DNA of 64,000 nt from Mucilaginibacter sp. (lineage in GTDB: Bacteria; Bacteroidota; Bacteroidia; Sphingobacteriales; Sphingobacteriaceae). Location: the NCBI RefSeq assembly GCF_025362475.1, contig NZ_JANYGH010000058.1, forward strand, positions 62,001 through 126,000. Reading direction: 5' to 3'. The notes below the pieces were generated by a model. That model ran no database searches. It saw nothing but the letters and a program-made list of their open reading frames with translations, and had not been told where the DNA came from. Position numbers and translations under genes: made by a program. Of the stretch, positions 8,369-17,498 are shown piece after piece; position 1 is the first letter of the stretch, and the number at the start of each line of letters is the position of its first letter.

Positions 8369-9193
8369 TTAGTTTTCCATTATCTTTTTAGATAACATAT
8401 CGGCAATTTTTTTATTTCCCTTATCAGACGGATGCAGACCATCGTAGGTATAATTAATCGCCTCAGGGGGATAAGGATATTCATCTGTCGACGGATTAAA
8501 AGTGATCCCTTTATAATCAGGATATTTGTAATTTTTATAATTTCCTGTCAAGGGATCTTTCAGCCTTTTAAATTCCACCACGTTACTTATTCTAATACCG
8601 CTTTTATTATAGAGGTCTACAACTTTAAAGTGCTCATAGCTGCCTATTTCCTTCATCGCCGCGGCAAATTGCGAAAGTTCCTGACCATTTTTGGGGTTAT
8701 ATGATCCGGTGGCGTTATTATGACTGTCGGCTATGTAAATAAAATCGCCTCGCTGCAATGGCGTAATGAGTATAACTTTGGCATCAGGATTTAACGACCT
8801 TATTTTATTGATGATGATACGATAAGCGCCGCATACGGTATTAAGTCCTGTATTATTTTTATAATCATCAAGATTACCTAATGGCAAGCCAGCCCACCAA
8901 TCATTTGTGCCCAGTAAAACCGAATAAACATCTGTTTTTTTGAGCCCCAGGTTGTCAATTTCTTTAGCTATTCCAATGGCTGTCCAACCATTATGCCCCT
9001 GATTAATGTATTTGATATTTGGCAGTTGCTCTACTACCCCGGTCAAATACCCTTTGGTCACCCTGTTTCCAGTTTCGTCCAGGTGGTCATTGAGGTAAGT
9101 AATCGAATCACCAATGGCAGTCCATGTAGTTTCAACCGGTTTAAACGACGTAAAGCACAATAAAATGGATGCAAGTATTAGTTTTATTTTCAT
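8369..9193 (-). CDS. Secreted SGNH/GDSL hydrolase
   Basis: A 274-residue protein with a short signal peptide (MKIKLILASILLCFTSFKP). The four SGNH blocks are present in order: GDSITY with the nucleophile Ser near residue 30, GHNG with the oxyanion Gly, LLGTNDWW with the oxyanion Asn, and DGLHPSDKG near the C-terminus with the catalytic Asp and His. Such enzymes remove acyl groups from sugars or lipids outside the cytoplasm. It is convergent with the broken glycosyltransferase and stands alone. The exact ester substrate is unknown. Confidence 0.88.
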   Translation of the reverse strand: MKIKLILASILLCFTSFKPVETTWTAIGDSITYLNDHLDETGNRVTKGYLTGVVEQLPNIKYINQGHNGWTAIGIAKEIDNLGLKKTDVYSVLLGTNDWWAGLPLGNLDDYKNNTGLNTVCGAYRIIINKIRSLNPDAKVILITPLQRGDFIYIADSHNNATGSYNPKNGQELSQFAAAMKEIGSYEHFKVVDLYNKSGIRISNVVEFKRLKDPLTGNYKNYKYPDYKGITFNPSTDEYPYPPEAINYTYDGLHPSDKGNKKIADMLSKKIMEN

Positions 9194-9512
9194 ATTGGGT
9201 ACTGTTATTTGATAGGGTGGTTATCGATCTACTTTTATTTACTAACTGTATAAATTAGCTGTAAAACCATTGTTCATGGGTCTCTAATTCAAAGCTATAA
9301 AGTTACTTTATATTTCTATGTTGAATCGTCACCGGCTCTGTAAATTCCGGTAACCGGATCCCAGAGTTCCGCTGCCCCGTTTGTCCGAAAACTAAGTCCG
9401 CCGGTGAATACTTACTTCCTTTCAATCATCCCCAAGAAATGAAAATAGAAATCACAGTAAGGGTTTGACACAATCCTGACCATAATCCTCTCTTAAACAG
9501 GTAAATTAGATT

Positions 9513-9590
9513 ATGAAAAATAACACAACTTTCTGGTTCTTCACCGTCATGATCGCACTGATTGCGACAGTCGTGGTGTGCAAAATATAA
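9513..9590 (+). CDS. Possible 25-residue membrane peptide
   Basis: ATG at 9513 opens a 25-codon frame of which residues 7-22 are hydrophobic (FWFFTVMIALIATVVV), ending CKI-TAA. It is the only coding-like sequence in the 9194-9682 gap. No promoter, terminator or homologue can be shown; kept only because its composition fits a membrane peptide. Confidence 0.2.
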   Translation: MKNNTTFWFFTVMIALIATVVVCKI

Positions 9591-9682
9591 GGATCACCGG
9601 CTTACCATACAACAACAAAGGGCAGACATTCAACATGCCCGCCCCTTGTAATCATTTTCATAATATTCTCAGCTCACGTCCT

Positions 9683-12067
9683 CTAAATAGGAAGCGTAAC
9701 CCAAAAAGTACTACCTTTCCCAAGTTCACTTTCAGCCCATATTTTACCGTTGTGCCTGTCGACTATTTGGCTAGTTAAATATAGTCCTATGCCCAATCCT
9801 GATATACCAGGGTCATTACCTTCAATCCTGAAAAACCTGGAGAATATTTGCGAAAGTTTATCTGCGGCAATACCCAATCCGTAATCCTTTACACCAATTG
9901 TTACCTGATCTTTTGTATTGCTCAGAAATACTTCCACCTTATTTGCTTTTGGTGAGTATTTGATGGCATTGGTCAGCAGATTAATGAGTACCTGCTCAAT
10001 CCGATGAGGATCTCCATTTATTTTTAAACCATGAACTTTACTTTCCAATATGATCTGGTAATTGATATTGGATTGTTGTATCAGCTCAATGGCATTCTCC
10101 ACAACAGTTTTTATCTCAAATTTTTCTGTGGCCAGCTGCATTTTTCCTGCTTCAATTTTAGATACATCCAGCAGGTCATTTACCAGGGTTATAAGTTTCT
10201 TTACCTGGTGCATTGTCTTATCCACAAACCTCTTGCTGTTTTCATTGGTTTCTAAACGATGGAGAATTTGCAAATATGCGCTTATGCTTGTTAACGGCGT
10301 TTTTAATTCGTGGCTGGCTAAACCAATAAACTCATCTTTTTTATCATTCAAAACCTTAGCTTCCTCGTATAATTTGGCATTATCTATACCAATGGCAGCC
10401 TGCGCTGCGATAGACGATACAAGATTTTCATGTTCTTTTGTAAATTTCCCGGCCTCCGGATGTCCAAAAAACAAACCGCCTATAACAGCCCCTCCCCTGG
10501 AAATAACCGGCACCGCCAAATAACTAACAACGGGCAAATGCCCTTCAGGCATACCATGATAAGGGGTATTCTTCCCGTAACGGGGATCTTTGGTAATATC
10601 ATCTGATCTTACAACACCATGCCCAGAGAAAGTTGGATTGAAAACGGCTGTATTGCGGGGCATGCTAAATTTTTCAAAAGCTTCCTTAGGCGCACCCGAA
10701 AGTGTGTATAACATCATTGATTCGCCTTTCGCATCAACGGTATTATAAAAGAACGCACCAAATTTCGCACCGGTTAACTCCGTTGTTGCGTCGGTTACTT
10801 TTTGTATGATCTTATTTAGGTCCAGTTCTTCCGAAATGGTTTCTATTATCGTATTAATGACCTCCAAACGTTTGGTATAGGTCCGCGTGGCCTCATGACC
10901 AGCCTGCTGTTCGCTGATGTCACGGGCAATTTTAGAAGCACCAATGATTTTTCCGGTGCTGTCTGTTATTGGAGATATTGATAGTGAAATGGGGACCTCA
11001 TGGCCATCCTTTGCAATCCGGATGGTTTGGAAGTGATCAACTCTGTTTCCCTTGATAATTTCCCCGATAATAAATTCCTCTTCGCCCATGCGGACTGGCG
11101 GTATTATTAGGGATATATGTTTACCTAACACCTCAGCTTCTGTATAACCAAACATTTTTTCGGCCGCCCGGTTCCAGCTGGTGATGATCCCTCCCAATGT
11201 TTTACTCAAAATAGTATCATCAGAAGTATCAATAATTGAAGCCAGAATAGACTGTTTTTCTTCAGCTTTTTTTCTTTCCGTTATATCACGTGCAATTTTT
11301 GAGGCGCCAATAACCTTGCCGCGACTCCCTATTATCGGCGAGACCGTTATGGAGATTGGAATTTCATGGCCGTCCTTCGCTACACGAATAGTTTCAAAAT
11401 GATCTAATTTATTTCCTTTGGTTATTTGTCCGATAATAAATTCTTCCTCTTTGATACGGGAAGGAGGAATGATCAGTGAAATATGCTTACCAACGGCTTC
11501 ATTTGCCGTAAAACCAAACATTCTTTCCGCCGCCGGGTTCCAGCTGGTAATGATACCATCCAATGTTTTACTGATAATGGTATCATCAGAAGAGTTGACG
11601 ATAGCGGCAAGCATAGCCTGTTTTTCTTCTCCTTCGGTTAATCGTGTTACATCAATCAGGGTATTTATAGCACCCGTTAAAATGCCCGCTTCATTAAAAA
11701 CAGGGGCCGGGCATGGTTTTACTTTAACTCTTGTACCATCAGGCCGTTCTACTATGATCTCTTCGCCTTCAATGGCAACGCCCTCTTTAAGCGTCCGGGC
11801 CATCGGACACAAATGAAGCGGCATAGGCTTCCCGTTTAAATAATATATTTTCCAGGAACCACACCAAAGATCTTTACCAATTTCAGGCTTTCTGCCCCAA
11901 AGTTTTTCTGCGGCTATATTGTATGAGGTAATATAGCCCAAACTGTCGCAAGTATAAACAGCGACAGGCAATTCATTATATAAAATATTTGCCAAATAAT
12001 TATTGGTATACTCCCCCTTGTTTCCTACCAAAGGGATGGGCAAAAATATCGGATGAGATTCTGACAT
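9683..12067 (-). CDS. Hybrid-sensing histidine kinase, PAS-PAS-PAS-GAF-HisKA-HATPase
   Basis: About 794 residues, soluble, starting most likely at the ATG at 12067 (MSESHPIF); a TTG six codons upstream is less likely. Order: PAS 1 (about 20-140), PAS 2 (about 145-270), PAS 3 (about 275-390), GAF (about 400-570), HisKA with the phosphorylated His in GLASHELKTPLTS near residue 586, then HATPase with NLLTNAIKYS (N box), VKDYGLGIA (G1) and SGLGIGLYLT (G2). PAS 2 and PAS 3 are near copies of each other (SLIIPP...HFETIRVAKDGHEIPIS against SLIIPP...HFQTIRIAKDGHEVPIS). There is no membrane segment, so it senses an intracellular signal such as redox or a small ligand. No response regulator is adjacent. 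Confidence 0.93.
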   Translation of the reverse strand: MSESHPIFLPIPLVGNKGEYTNNYLANILYNELPVAVYTCDSLGYITSYNIAAEKLWGRKPEIGKDLWCGSWKIYYLNGKPMPLHLCPMARTLKEGVAIEGEEIIVERPDGTRVKVKPCPAPVFNEAGILTGAINTLIDVTRLTEGEEKQAMLAAIVNSSDDTIISKTLDGIITSWNPAAERMFGFTANEAVGKHISLIIPPSRIKEEEFIIGQITKGNKLDHFETIRVAKDGHEIPISITVSPIIGSRGKVIGASKIARDITERKKAEEKQSILASIIDTSDDTILSKTLGGIITSWNRAAEKMFGYTEAEVLGKHISLIIPPVRMGEEEFIIGEIIKGNRVDHFQTIRIAKDGHEVPISLSISPITDSTGKIIGASKIARDISEQQAGHEATRTYTKRLEVINTIIETISEELDLNKIIQKVTDATTELTGAKFGAFFYNTVDAKGESMMLYTLSGAPKEAFEKFSMPRNTAVFNPTFSGHGVVRSDDITKDPRYGKNTPYHGMPEGHLPVVSYLAVPVISRGGAVIGGLFFGHPEAGKFTKEHENLVSSIAAQAAIGIDNAKLYEEAKVLNDKKDEFIGLASHELKTPLTSISAYLQILHRLETNENSKRFVDKTMHQVKKLITLVNDLLDVSKIEAGKMQLATEKFEIKTVVENAIELIQQSNINYQIILESKVHGLKINGDPHRIEQVLINLLTNAIKYSPKANKVEVFLSNTKDQVTIGVKDYGLGIAADKLSQIFSRFFRIEGNDPGISGLGIGLYLTSQIVDRHNGKIWAESELGKGSTFWVTLPI

Positions 12068-12295
12068 GATAAACGCAACAAGCAATATTCCAATTTGTTG
12101 TATTGAGTAACTAAAAATTCAAAAAAACGGCCAATACATTTCCCCGGTAATTTAAAACTAAAATCCGGTAGTTTTATTCCGCAACTGCTTGTTCATTGAT
12201 AAAACTTTCCGCAACTGGCGTTAATGCGACAACGTGGGTTTTCATTTTACAAGACCATATCTAAAAATCGATCTACCATTTTAACAAACTGTTAA

Positions 12296-13129
12296 TCAGA
12301 AAGTTTTATTTAATGATGTTATTTTATTAAGCAAGGTATTGGGTGGATACCCAAAGTGCCTTTTAAACGCGTATGAAAAATGGGAAAGATTTTCAAAGCC
12401 TGCTTCAACATAAACATCAATGGGTTTGCGTTGCTTTTCTGCTATGTGGTAATGCGCCAGTTCCAGCCGCTTTTCTGTCAGCCATTTTTGTGGTGTTGTA
12501 TTAAAAGCCTTTTTAAAATCCCTCCGGAAAGTTGCCAGGCTGCGGCCGGTAAGGTACCCGAATCTATCTAATGTCATGTTGAACATGTAATGGCGCTCCA
12601 TAAAATCGGTGAGGTTTATTTTACCTGGTTCTTCGAAATTAGCGAGCAAACCGTCCACACTTTTATCAATTGTTCTTAATATGCTGATAGCTTCTTCAAT
12701 TTTAATCGCGGCTATATCTGAAGGGAGGTTTTCGCCCAGGTCGAAATAAGGGATCAGCGATGCAAGGCAACTTTCCAACAATGGATGCTTTGAAAACCTA
12801 TATACTTTTTTAAGCGGCTGTACCTTGCCAATCGCCTTATGCCTGGCGTAAAAGTCCGTTAACCTCTCTTTGGTAAGATGCATGGCAACAGCCTTGTGCG
12901 GGTGCCCATCTTTTGGATAATTGATAACAGTAGCCAATTGGTTACGGGGAATAAGAAAAACATCACCTGCATTGAAAATAAAGGTTGCATCAGCCTGTAT
13001 AATCTTTGTTTCGCCCGAAATGAACCAAACCAGCATATGATGCTCAAACATCACCTCTGTTTTGAAGGCCTTGCCATTAAACTCCGAAAGCTTAATATCG
13101 GCAGTAATATATTTTGTTTCAAACTCCAT
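12296..13129 (-). CDS. AraC family transcriptional regulator
   Basis: A 277-residue protein with an N-terminal cupin-like sensing domain (INDE-like strands up to residue about 110; FIFNAGDVFLIPRN is the typical cupin turn) and a C-terminal double helix-turn-helix. Helix 1 lies in MTLDRFGYLTGRSLATFRRDFKKAF and the second in PIDVYVEAGFENLSHFSYAFKRHFG, followed by the conserved YPPN end. It lies 82 bases downstream of the SDR gene on the same strand, separated by a perfect hairpin. The tandem repeat upstream of the SDR gene is its likely binding site. Effector unknown. Confidence 0.92.
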   Translation of the reverse strand: MEFETKYITADIKLSEFNGKAFKTEVMFEHHMLVWFISGETKIIQADATFIFNAGDVFLIPRNQLATVINYPKDGHPHKAVAMHLTKERLTDFYARHKAIGKVQPLKKVYRFSKHPLLESCLASLIPYFDLGENLPSDIAAIKIEEAISILRTIDKSVDGLLANFEEPGKINLTDFMERHYMFNMTLDRFGYLTGRSLATFRRDFKKAFNTTPQKWLTEKRLELAHYHIAEKQRKPIDVYVEAGFENLSHFSYAFKRHFGYPPNTLLNKITSLNKTF

Positions 13130-13156
13130 TGATTCAACAGTAAATTTACAAAATAA

Positions 13157-13185
13157 AACGAGCCGAATAATGTATTCGGCTCGTT
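13157..13185 (-). terminator. Perfect hairpin between SDR and AraC genes
   Basis: AACGAGCCGAATA (13157-13169) and its exact reverse complement (13173-13185) enclose a 3-base loop; on the minus strand it is followed by TTATTTTG. It lies 27 bases beyond the SDR stop and 28 bases before the AraC start, so it should reduce read-through into the regulator gene. Confidence 0.7.
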
Positions 13186-13211
13186 AAACAAATCTGCATG
13201 ATCAGTGCATA

Positions 13212-14234
13212 TCAATTCGCGGGAAATAACATAGCAGTCAATTCTTCGGATAATGACCATAGTTTTTTCGCGTTTTCGGCATCAACCGAATATGGCTTTA
13301 CCCCTCTCAAGGATAAAGGATCATCATAATTATGTTCAATATTCCCTTCATCCAGTTCAGCTATATCTACGTTCTCGCAGTATACACCGCCAATGTCATT
13401 TAACTGTGCACTGGTAGCACACCAAACAGACGTGGCTGCCCCCTGCGCAACATTTTTGAGTTTAACTGCTACTTCAGGAAAGATATTTCCGTTGGCATCA
13501 TGAGTGCCCATTTGCTGAAATAAAGCCATAGGAGCAACACGCCCAAGATCGGTACCAATTATCGATCCGGGATGTAAGGAAAAAGCCCGTACGCCAAAAG
13601 CTTTGCCACGATAGTCCAGTTCAACCGTGAAAAGATTATTGGCTGTTTTGGATTGTCCATAACCTTGTAATGTTTCGTACTCCCGGTTGGTGAAATTGGG
13701 GTCATCAAAATTGAAGGGCGCCATTTGGTGCCCGTATGAGGATACATTAATCACCCGGGCACCATTTGCTTTTTTTAACGCCGGCCAAAGTTTTGCCGTT
13801 AGTTGAAAATGCCCCAAATGGTTGGTAGAAAGCTGCGACTCATAACCCCGGCTATCACGTTGCAATGGCACCCACATAATGCCAGCATTATTAACAAGGA
13901 TATGAAGGGCATCATTTGTAGAAAGAAACTTTTCTGCAAAAGCATTTATAGATTCCGGATCCATAAGGTCCATCTCCTCAATCGTCACATTATTCACGCC
14001 CTTTAAGTTGCCGGCAGCTTTATGGATATCCCGGGCCGGTACAACTACTTGAGCACCCGCAGCTACAAAAGCTTTCACTGTTTCCAATCCTATACCAGCA
14101 TATCCGCCGGTTACGATAGCTGTTTTACCATTAAGATCAATTCCTTTTATAACATCATGCACGGTGGATGTTGCGCCAAACCCGGAATTAATAGGTTGCT
14201 GTAAAGCCCCGTTGTAATTGTCTGTTAATTTCAT
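13212..14234 (-). CDS. Short-chain dehydrogenase/reductase (retinol dehydrogenase/protochlorophyllide reductase-like)
   Basis: A 340-residue classical SDR. The cofactor motif TGGYAGIG (TGxxxGIG) is at about residues 42-49, NNAGIMW follows near 115, the active-site Ser is in INVSSYGHQ and the catalytic Tyr-Lys pair is in GYGQSKTANN. The length and the DLGRVAP/LHPGSI region fit the WW-oxidoreductase-like or retinol-dehydrogenase-like subgroup, which reduces carbonyl groups using NADPH. The gene has a clear -7 box (14254-14261) and a tandem operator upstream, and the AraC regulator follows it, so it is probably induced by the substrate or a related compound. The substrate is not predictable. Confidence 0.9.
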   Translation of the reverse strand: MKLTDNYNGALQQPINSGFGATSTVHDVIKGIDLNGKTAIVTGGYAGIGLETVKAFVAAGAQVVVPARDIHKAAGNLKGVNNVTIEEMDLMDPESINAFAEKFLSTNDALHILVNNAGIMWVPLQRDSRGYESQLSTNHLGHFQLTAKLWPALKKANGARVINVSSYGHQMAPFNFDDPNFTNREYETLQGYGQSKTANNLFTVELDYRGKAFGVRAFSLHPGSIIGTDLGRVAPMALFQQMGTHDANGNIFPEVAVKLKNVAQGAATSVWCATSAQLNDIGGVYCENVDIAELDEGNIEHNYDDPLSLRGVKPYSVDAENAKKLWSLSEELTAMLFPAN

Positions 14235-14253
14235 CCTTTAATTTTTTATAAGA

Positions 14254-14261
14254 CAAAATTA
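14254..14261 (-). promoter_or_regulatory. -7 promoter element of the SDR gene
   Basis: On the minus strand the sequence reads TAATTTTG, matching TAnnTTTG, 20-27 bases before the SDR ATG. No good -33 TTG is seen at the expected spacing; the direct repeats begin there instead, as expected for an activator-dependent promoter. Confidence 0.55.
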
Positions 14262-14280
14262 ACCATACCACCATGAAGTC

Positions 14281-14322
14281 ACTTTGTTTAAAACGTCAAT
14301 CTACTTTGTTTAAAACGTCAAT
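14281..14322 (-). promoter_or_regulatory. Tandem 20-bp direct repeat, candidate AraC operator
   Basis: Two identical copies of ATTGACGTTTTAAACAAAGT (minus-strand reading) occupy 14303-14322 and 14281-14300 with a 2-base spacer, a 22-bp period equal to about two helical turns. The proximal copy ends 19 bases upstream of the -7 box. AraC proteins commonly bind two such half-sites in direct orientation next to the promoter, and an AraC gene lies in the same unit. Confidence 0.7.
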
Positions 14323-14349
14323 TTTTGAGTGGAGGATGAAGTTGAAAAT

Positions 14350-17232
14350 CTAATGCTTGATCCTTTTCACTCCAAACCTTTTAAATATGGTATCCAATTT
14401 TGACGAAGGCATGGTTGCACTATGCTCCAGAGCTTCAAGGGCGGCATTCGATATCTGCCATCCTAAGGGAAGCACGGGCCAGAATGGTTTTCCATTAAAT
14501 TTATAGGCCGAAGGCTGAAAACTTACATACGTATATCCATTGTTTTTTGTTGGCAACCGGCAGTTGATTAACTCTGCCCTAACACTATTTGCACTTCCAA
14601 CGTTAAGTGCGCCCAATGGCGGCCCGAGTGGTTCATAAAAATTTTTATCGTATACAGGAGATTCTATACCGGCGATACTGTTAGGTAGCGCCAAGATATT
14701 GATGCTTATATTTTTGAGTATAGGGTGATTGTCGGCTATCAATTTTGCCCGTACGCTCTCAAACACTTTTATCACTTGCAGGGAGGTTTCACCGCCTGAA
14801 TTTTCAATAGTACCTCCATCTGTAAAGTGCCTGTTATTGTTCAATTTGGCTGTGGGGCTTACATAAGGAAACCTGGCACTTAAAAATCCTGCGGTACTTA
14901 CGCGCATATCCCCCCTCCCTGGAATTTCCTGTTCCAGAAATATAGCCGACGGAAAGTCTTTTGAATTTAACAACACCGGGGCTATAATTCCTTTATTCCC
15001 GGATGGGATATCATAAGTATTTGAAAACAGTAAGGGAAGCTCCGTTTTACTATCATACCACATAGACATAAATGGTAGTTTTAAATCGATGTTACGATGT
15101 AAAGCATTTTGTTCCCAGTCCATTTCCATTAGCCTTGCCCTATCGGGTATGCCCGATAATCCAAAACTGGAATAAACCATATCGCGGCCCAACAAGGCAA
15201 TAATATCTGATGTTAAATTATCTGTACCATATAAGGACCATGAATTGTGTGGATAAAAAAACTGGTCATTAGCAAGGTCTTTTAGGTGTGCATGTCTTGA
15301 CGCATCCAACAACATTAACCCAACAGTGCCACCCGAAGCGCCGGAATAGGAAAATGCGTAATGCTGAAAACCCAATTTATTGAATTTCCCGGTATCGGCC
15401 CGCATCTCTTTATCCAGTGTGCCTATTACCATGGTTGTCCAAACCGCTGCGCGGACTCCCCCGCCATGCGCGTTCACAAAATAAACAGGATAACTCTTTT
15501 TATACTGTTTATAATAATTGTCTATTTCCTGTTCTCTTCCACGCAGCCACTTTTCGGCATAAGTATTTAAGGAGTCGGCTGTTTTCACGCAGGATGTATC
15601 AACTCCATTTTTAGTTTTGCAATGAGTTGTATCTGTTAAAACTGCTATACCATGGTAATTTGTTACAGAGCTTGAAGCACCAATAAAAGTGATAACCAAT
15701 AAAATGGTTATCCAGGTAACGCCCGTTTTTTTTCCGATAAACAGCAAATAGGTAAAGAATAACAAGTAGCCGGCTACCGCAAAAAACACAAAGGGCATGG
15801 TATAAAACCTTGAGCTGTAAATAAATCTGGCCAGGAATGACGGAAAATTACAGGCGATAAAGAACGCCAGGCAAGCCAGGCCGGTTAAGGTGATAAAAGG
15901 TGCAATTGGCCATTTTTTAATAATACCACTGCAGGTGCGCAAGGTGGTTGTGATTAAAAAAAGAATTGATAATATGATTAAGTCTAAAGCGAGGTGAACA
16001 ATGGCATAAGGTTGTGTATTGTTTTTATCCATCCCCCAAATAACCATCGGAATGAACAATACTATTATGGTTATACCATATTTTATCCAGTTAATCTCGC
16101 CGTTAATATTCTTATAAAAACCATCTATCCAATGATGCTCTAAAATAATCCTGTACACAATTAACATCAACAGGAATATAGCCAAAGGAGGTATACCCGA
16201 AAACCAATAGTCCATGTGGTAATTGTCCATAACTTTGAAAATCCCTACCGCCGGAATAAGAAAACCGGCTGCACCAAGCAGGCGGCTCAAATCTACTTCG
16301 GCCTTTGGCCTTTTGTGGGTTTGCGGATCTACCTTAAAATCGACTGATTTAAAAAAGAATTGAGCATAATTCATTACTCCGTCATACTCAAGAATTTTAG
16401 GTAAATACCAGCATAACAAAGCGATAATGGATGTAGAAAACAAGAACAGGTATACGCCCAATTTTTCGGCATTTAAAGAAAGTAACAGATCCTGTCCCTG
16501 ATCGCTGATATAAAGCAATGCAAACACAATCAGTAAGGTAAAGAGCATCACCCTCCAACGCCAAAATAGTTGCGTGCCTTTTTTAAGAAAACCGGTGATC
16601 ATTCCGAGCCACAACAAAGCGAGATCGAGAATAATAGACTGCCAAACAATAACTGCCACTACTGCTATAAGTAATATCCATTTTAAGCGGGATGGATACC
16701 CAACTATACTTGCATCAGGTAATGGATTTTTGGGGTTTGCCATATACAGATGGACTATTTTGGACGTTCCAAAATTCTCTATATAGTCAAGAATGCCACC
16801 TAAAACAGTAAAAAGCGCTAAAGCGATAAATAGCCAATTAAACCTGGGGCTGTAACCTTCTACCCGAATTAAACGGGAAATTAACAACAGTAAAAAGCCA
16901 ACATAAAATATAATAAAGGCATAGTCGGCTTGATTTTGGGCAATCACCGTTTTAAGCCCGGTTACCTTCACTACCCTTGGTGTATCGGTATTTTTATATA
17001 CGAGTAAGTTTTTGTAGGTTATACCCCATTCCTTCAACATTTTATCCCTGTCCGAATTGTTTAAATTGGTTTCCCAGGACAAGATCGCCTTTGGCGCATG
17101 CGCTGTAATTACCAGGTACTTATCCTTTTGAGTAAGTGTGGCGGTTATAAAAAGCCCGGCAGTAAAAAGCAAAAACAGCAACCTGAAATTTGGCGTAATC
17201 CAGTGAAGGAGCTTTGTGAAGAATGATTTCAT
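14350..17232 (-). CDS. Multi-span membrane protein with C-terminal patatin-like phospholipase domain
   Basis: A 960-residue protein. The first 540 residues hold about 12-14 hydrophobic segments (for example FRLLFLLFTAGLFITATL and YAFIIFYVGFLLLLISRL) with no family I recognise. The C-terminal 370 residues form a patatin-type domain: oxyanion loop GGGVRA at 590-595, nucleophile elbow SGASGG with Ser633, and the second dyad residue in DGG at 805-807. Patatins hydrolyse acyl esters of phospholipids. Most bacterial patatins are soluble or fused to a barrel (PlpD type), so an inner-membrane anchor of this size is unusual. Transcribed alone, upstream of but separated from the SDR unit. Confidence 0.82.
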   Translation of the reverse strand: MKSFFTKLLHWITPNFRLLFLLFTAGLFITATLTQKDKYLVITAHAPKAILSWETNLNNSDRDKMLKEWGITYKNLLVYKNTDTPRVVKVTGLKTVIAQNQADYAFIIFYVGFLLLLISRLIRVEGYSPRFNWLFIALALFTVLGGILDYIENFGTSKIVHLYMANPKNPLPDASIVGYPSRLKWILLIAVVAVIVWQSIILDLALLWLGMITGFLKKGTQLFWRWRVMLFTLLIVFALLYISDQGQDLLLSLNAEKLGVYLFLFSTSIIALLCWYLPKILEYDGVMNYAQFFFKSVDFKVDPQTHKRPKAEVDLSRLLGAAGFLIPAVGIFKVMDNYHMDYWFSGIPPLAIFLLMLIVYRIILEHHWIDGFYKNINGEINWIKYGITIIVLFIPMVIWGMDKNNTQPYAIVHLALDLIILSILFLITTTLRTCSGIIKKWPIAPFITLTGLACLAFFIACNFPSFLARFIYSSRFYTMPFVFFAVAGYLLFFTYLLFIGKKTGVTWITILLVITFIGASSSVTNYHGIAVLTDTTHCKTKNGVDTSCVKTADSLNTYAEKWLRGREQEIDNYYKQYKKSYPVYFVNAHGGGVRAAVWTTMVIGTLDKEMRADTGKFNKLGFQHYAFSYSGASGGTVGLMLLDASRHAHLKDLANDQFFYPHNSWSLYGTDNLTSDIIALLGRDMVYSSFGLSGIPDRARLMEMDWEQNALHRNIDLKLPFMSMWYDSKTELPLLFSNTYDIPSGNKGIIAPVLLNSKDFPSAIFLEQEIPGRGDMRVSTAGFLSARFPYVSPTAKLNNNRHFTDGGTIENSGGETSLQVIKVFESVRAKLIADNHPILKNISINILALPNSIAGIESPVYDKNFYEPLGPPLGALNVGSANSVRAELINCRLPTKNNGYTYVSFQPSAYKFNGKPFWPVLPLGWQISNAALEALEHSATMPSSKLDTIFKRFGVKRIKH

Positions 17233-17498
17233 GACAAGAGGTTTGGTTTAATAAAGCTATTGATAATGAATAAGATAAGCAAGAAAATCAATAATTAATT
17301 TCAAAAATCCACATTTAAAAAAAGAACGTTGTGTGGCTGTTACTGTTGATCTCAAGGGGGCCCTCGCTCCTGCTACTAAGGCCTTGTCCATTTTATTATT
17401 GTTTTTGTTACTTAGCACTATTAACTTACTTTAGGGTATAGGTAAGGCTGCAAGGTTGAAATACGATAAAAAGGCAATGCCAATTAAATACTAAAATA

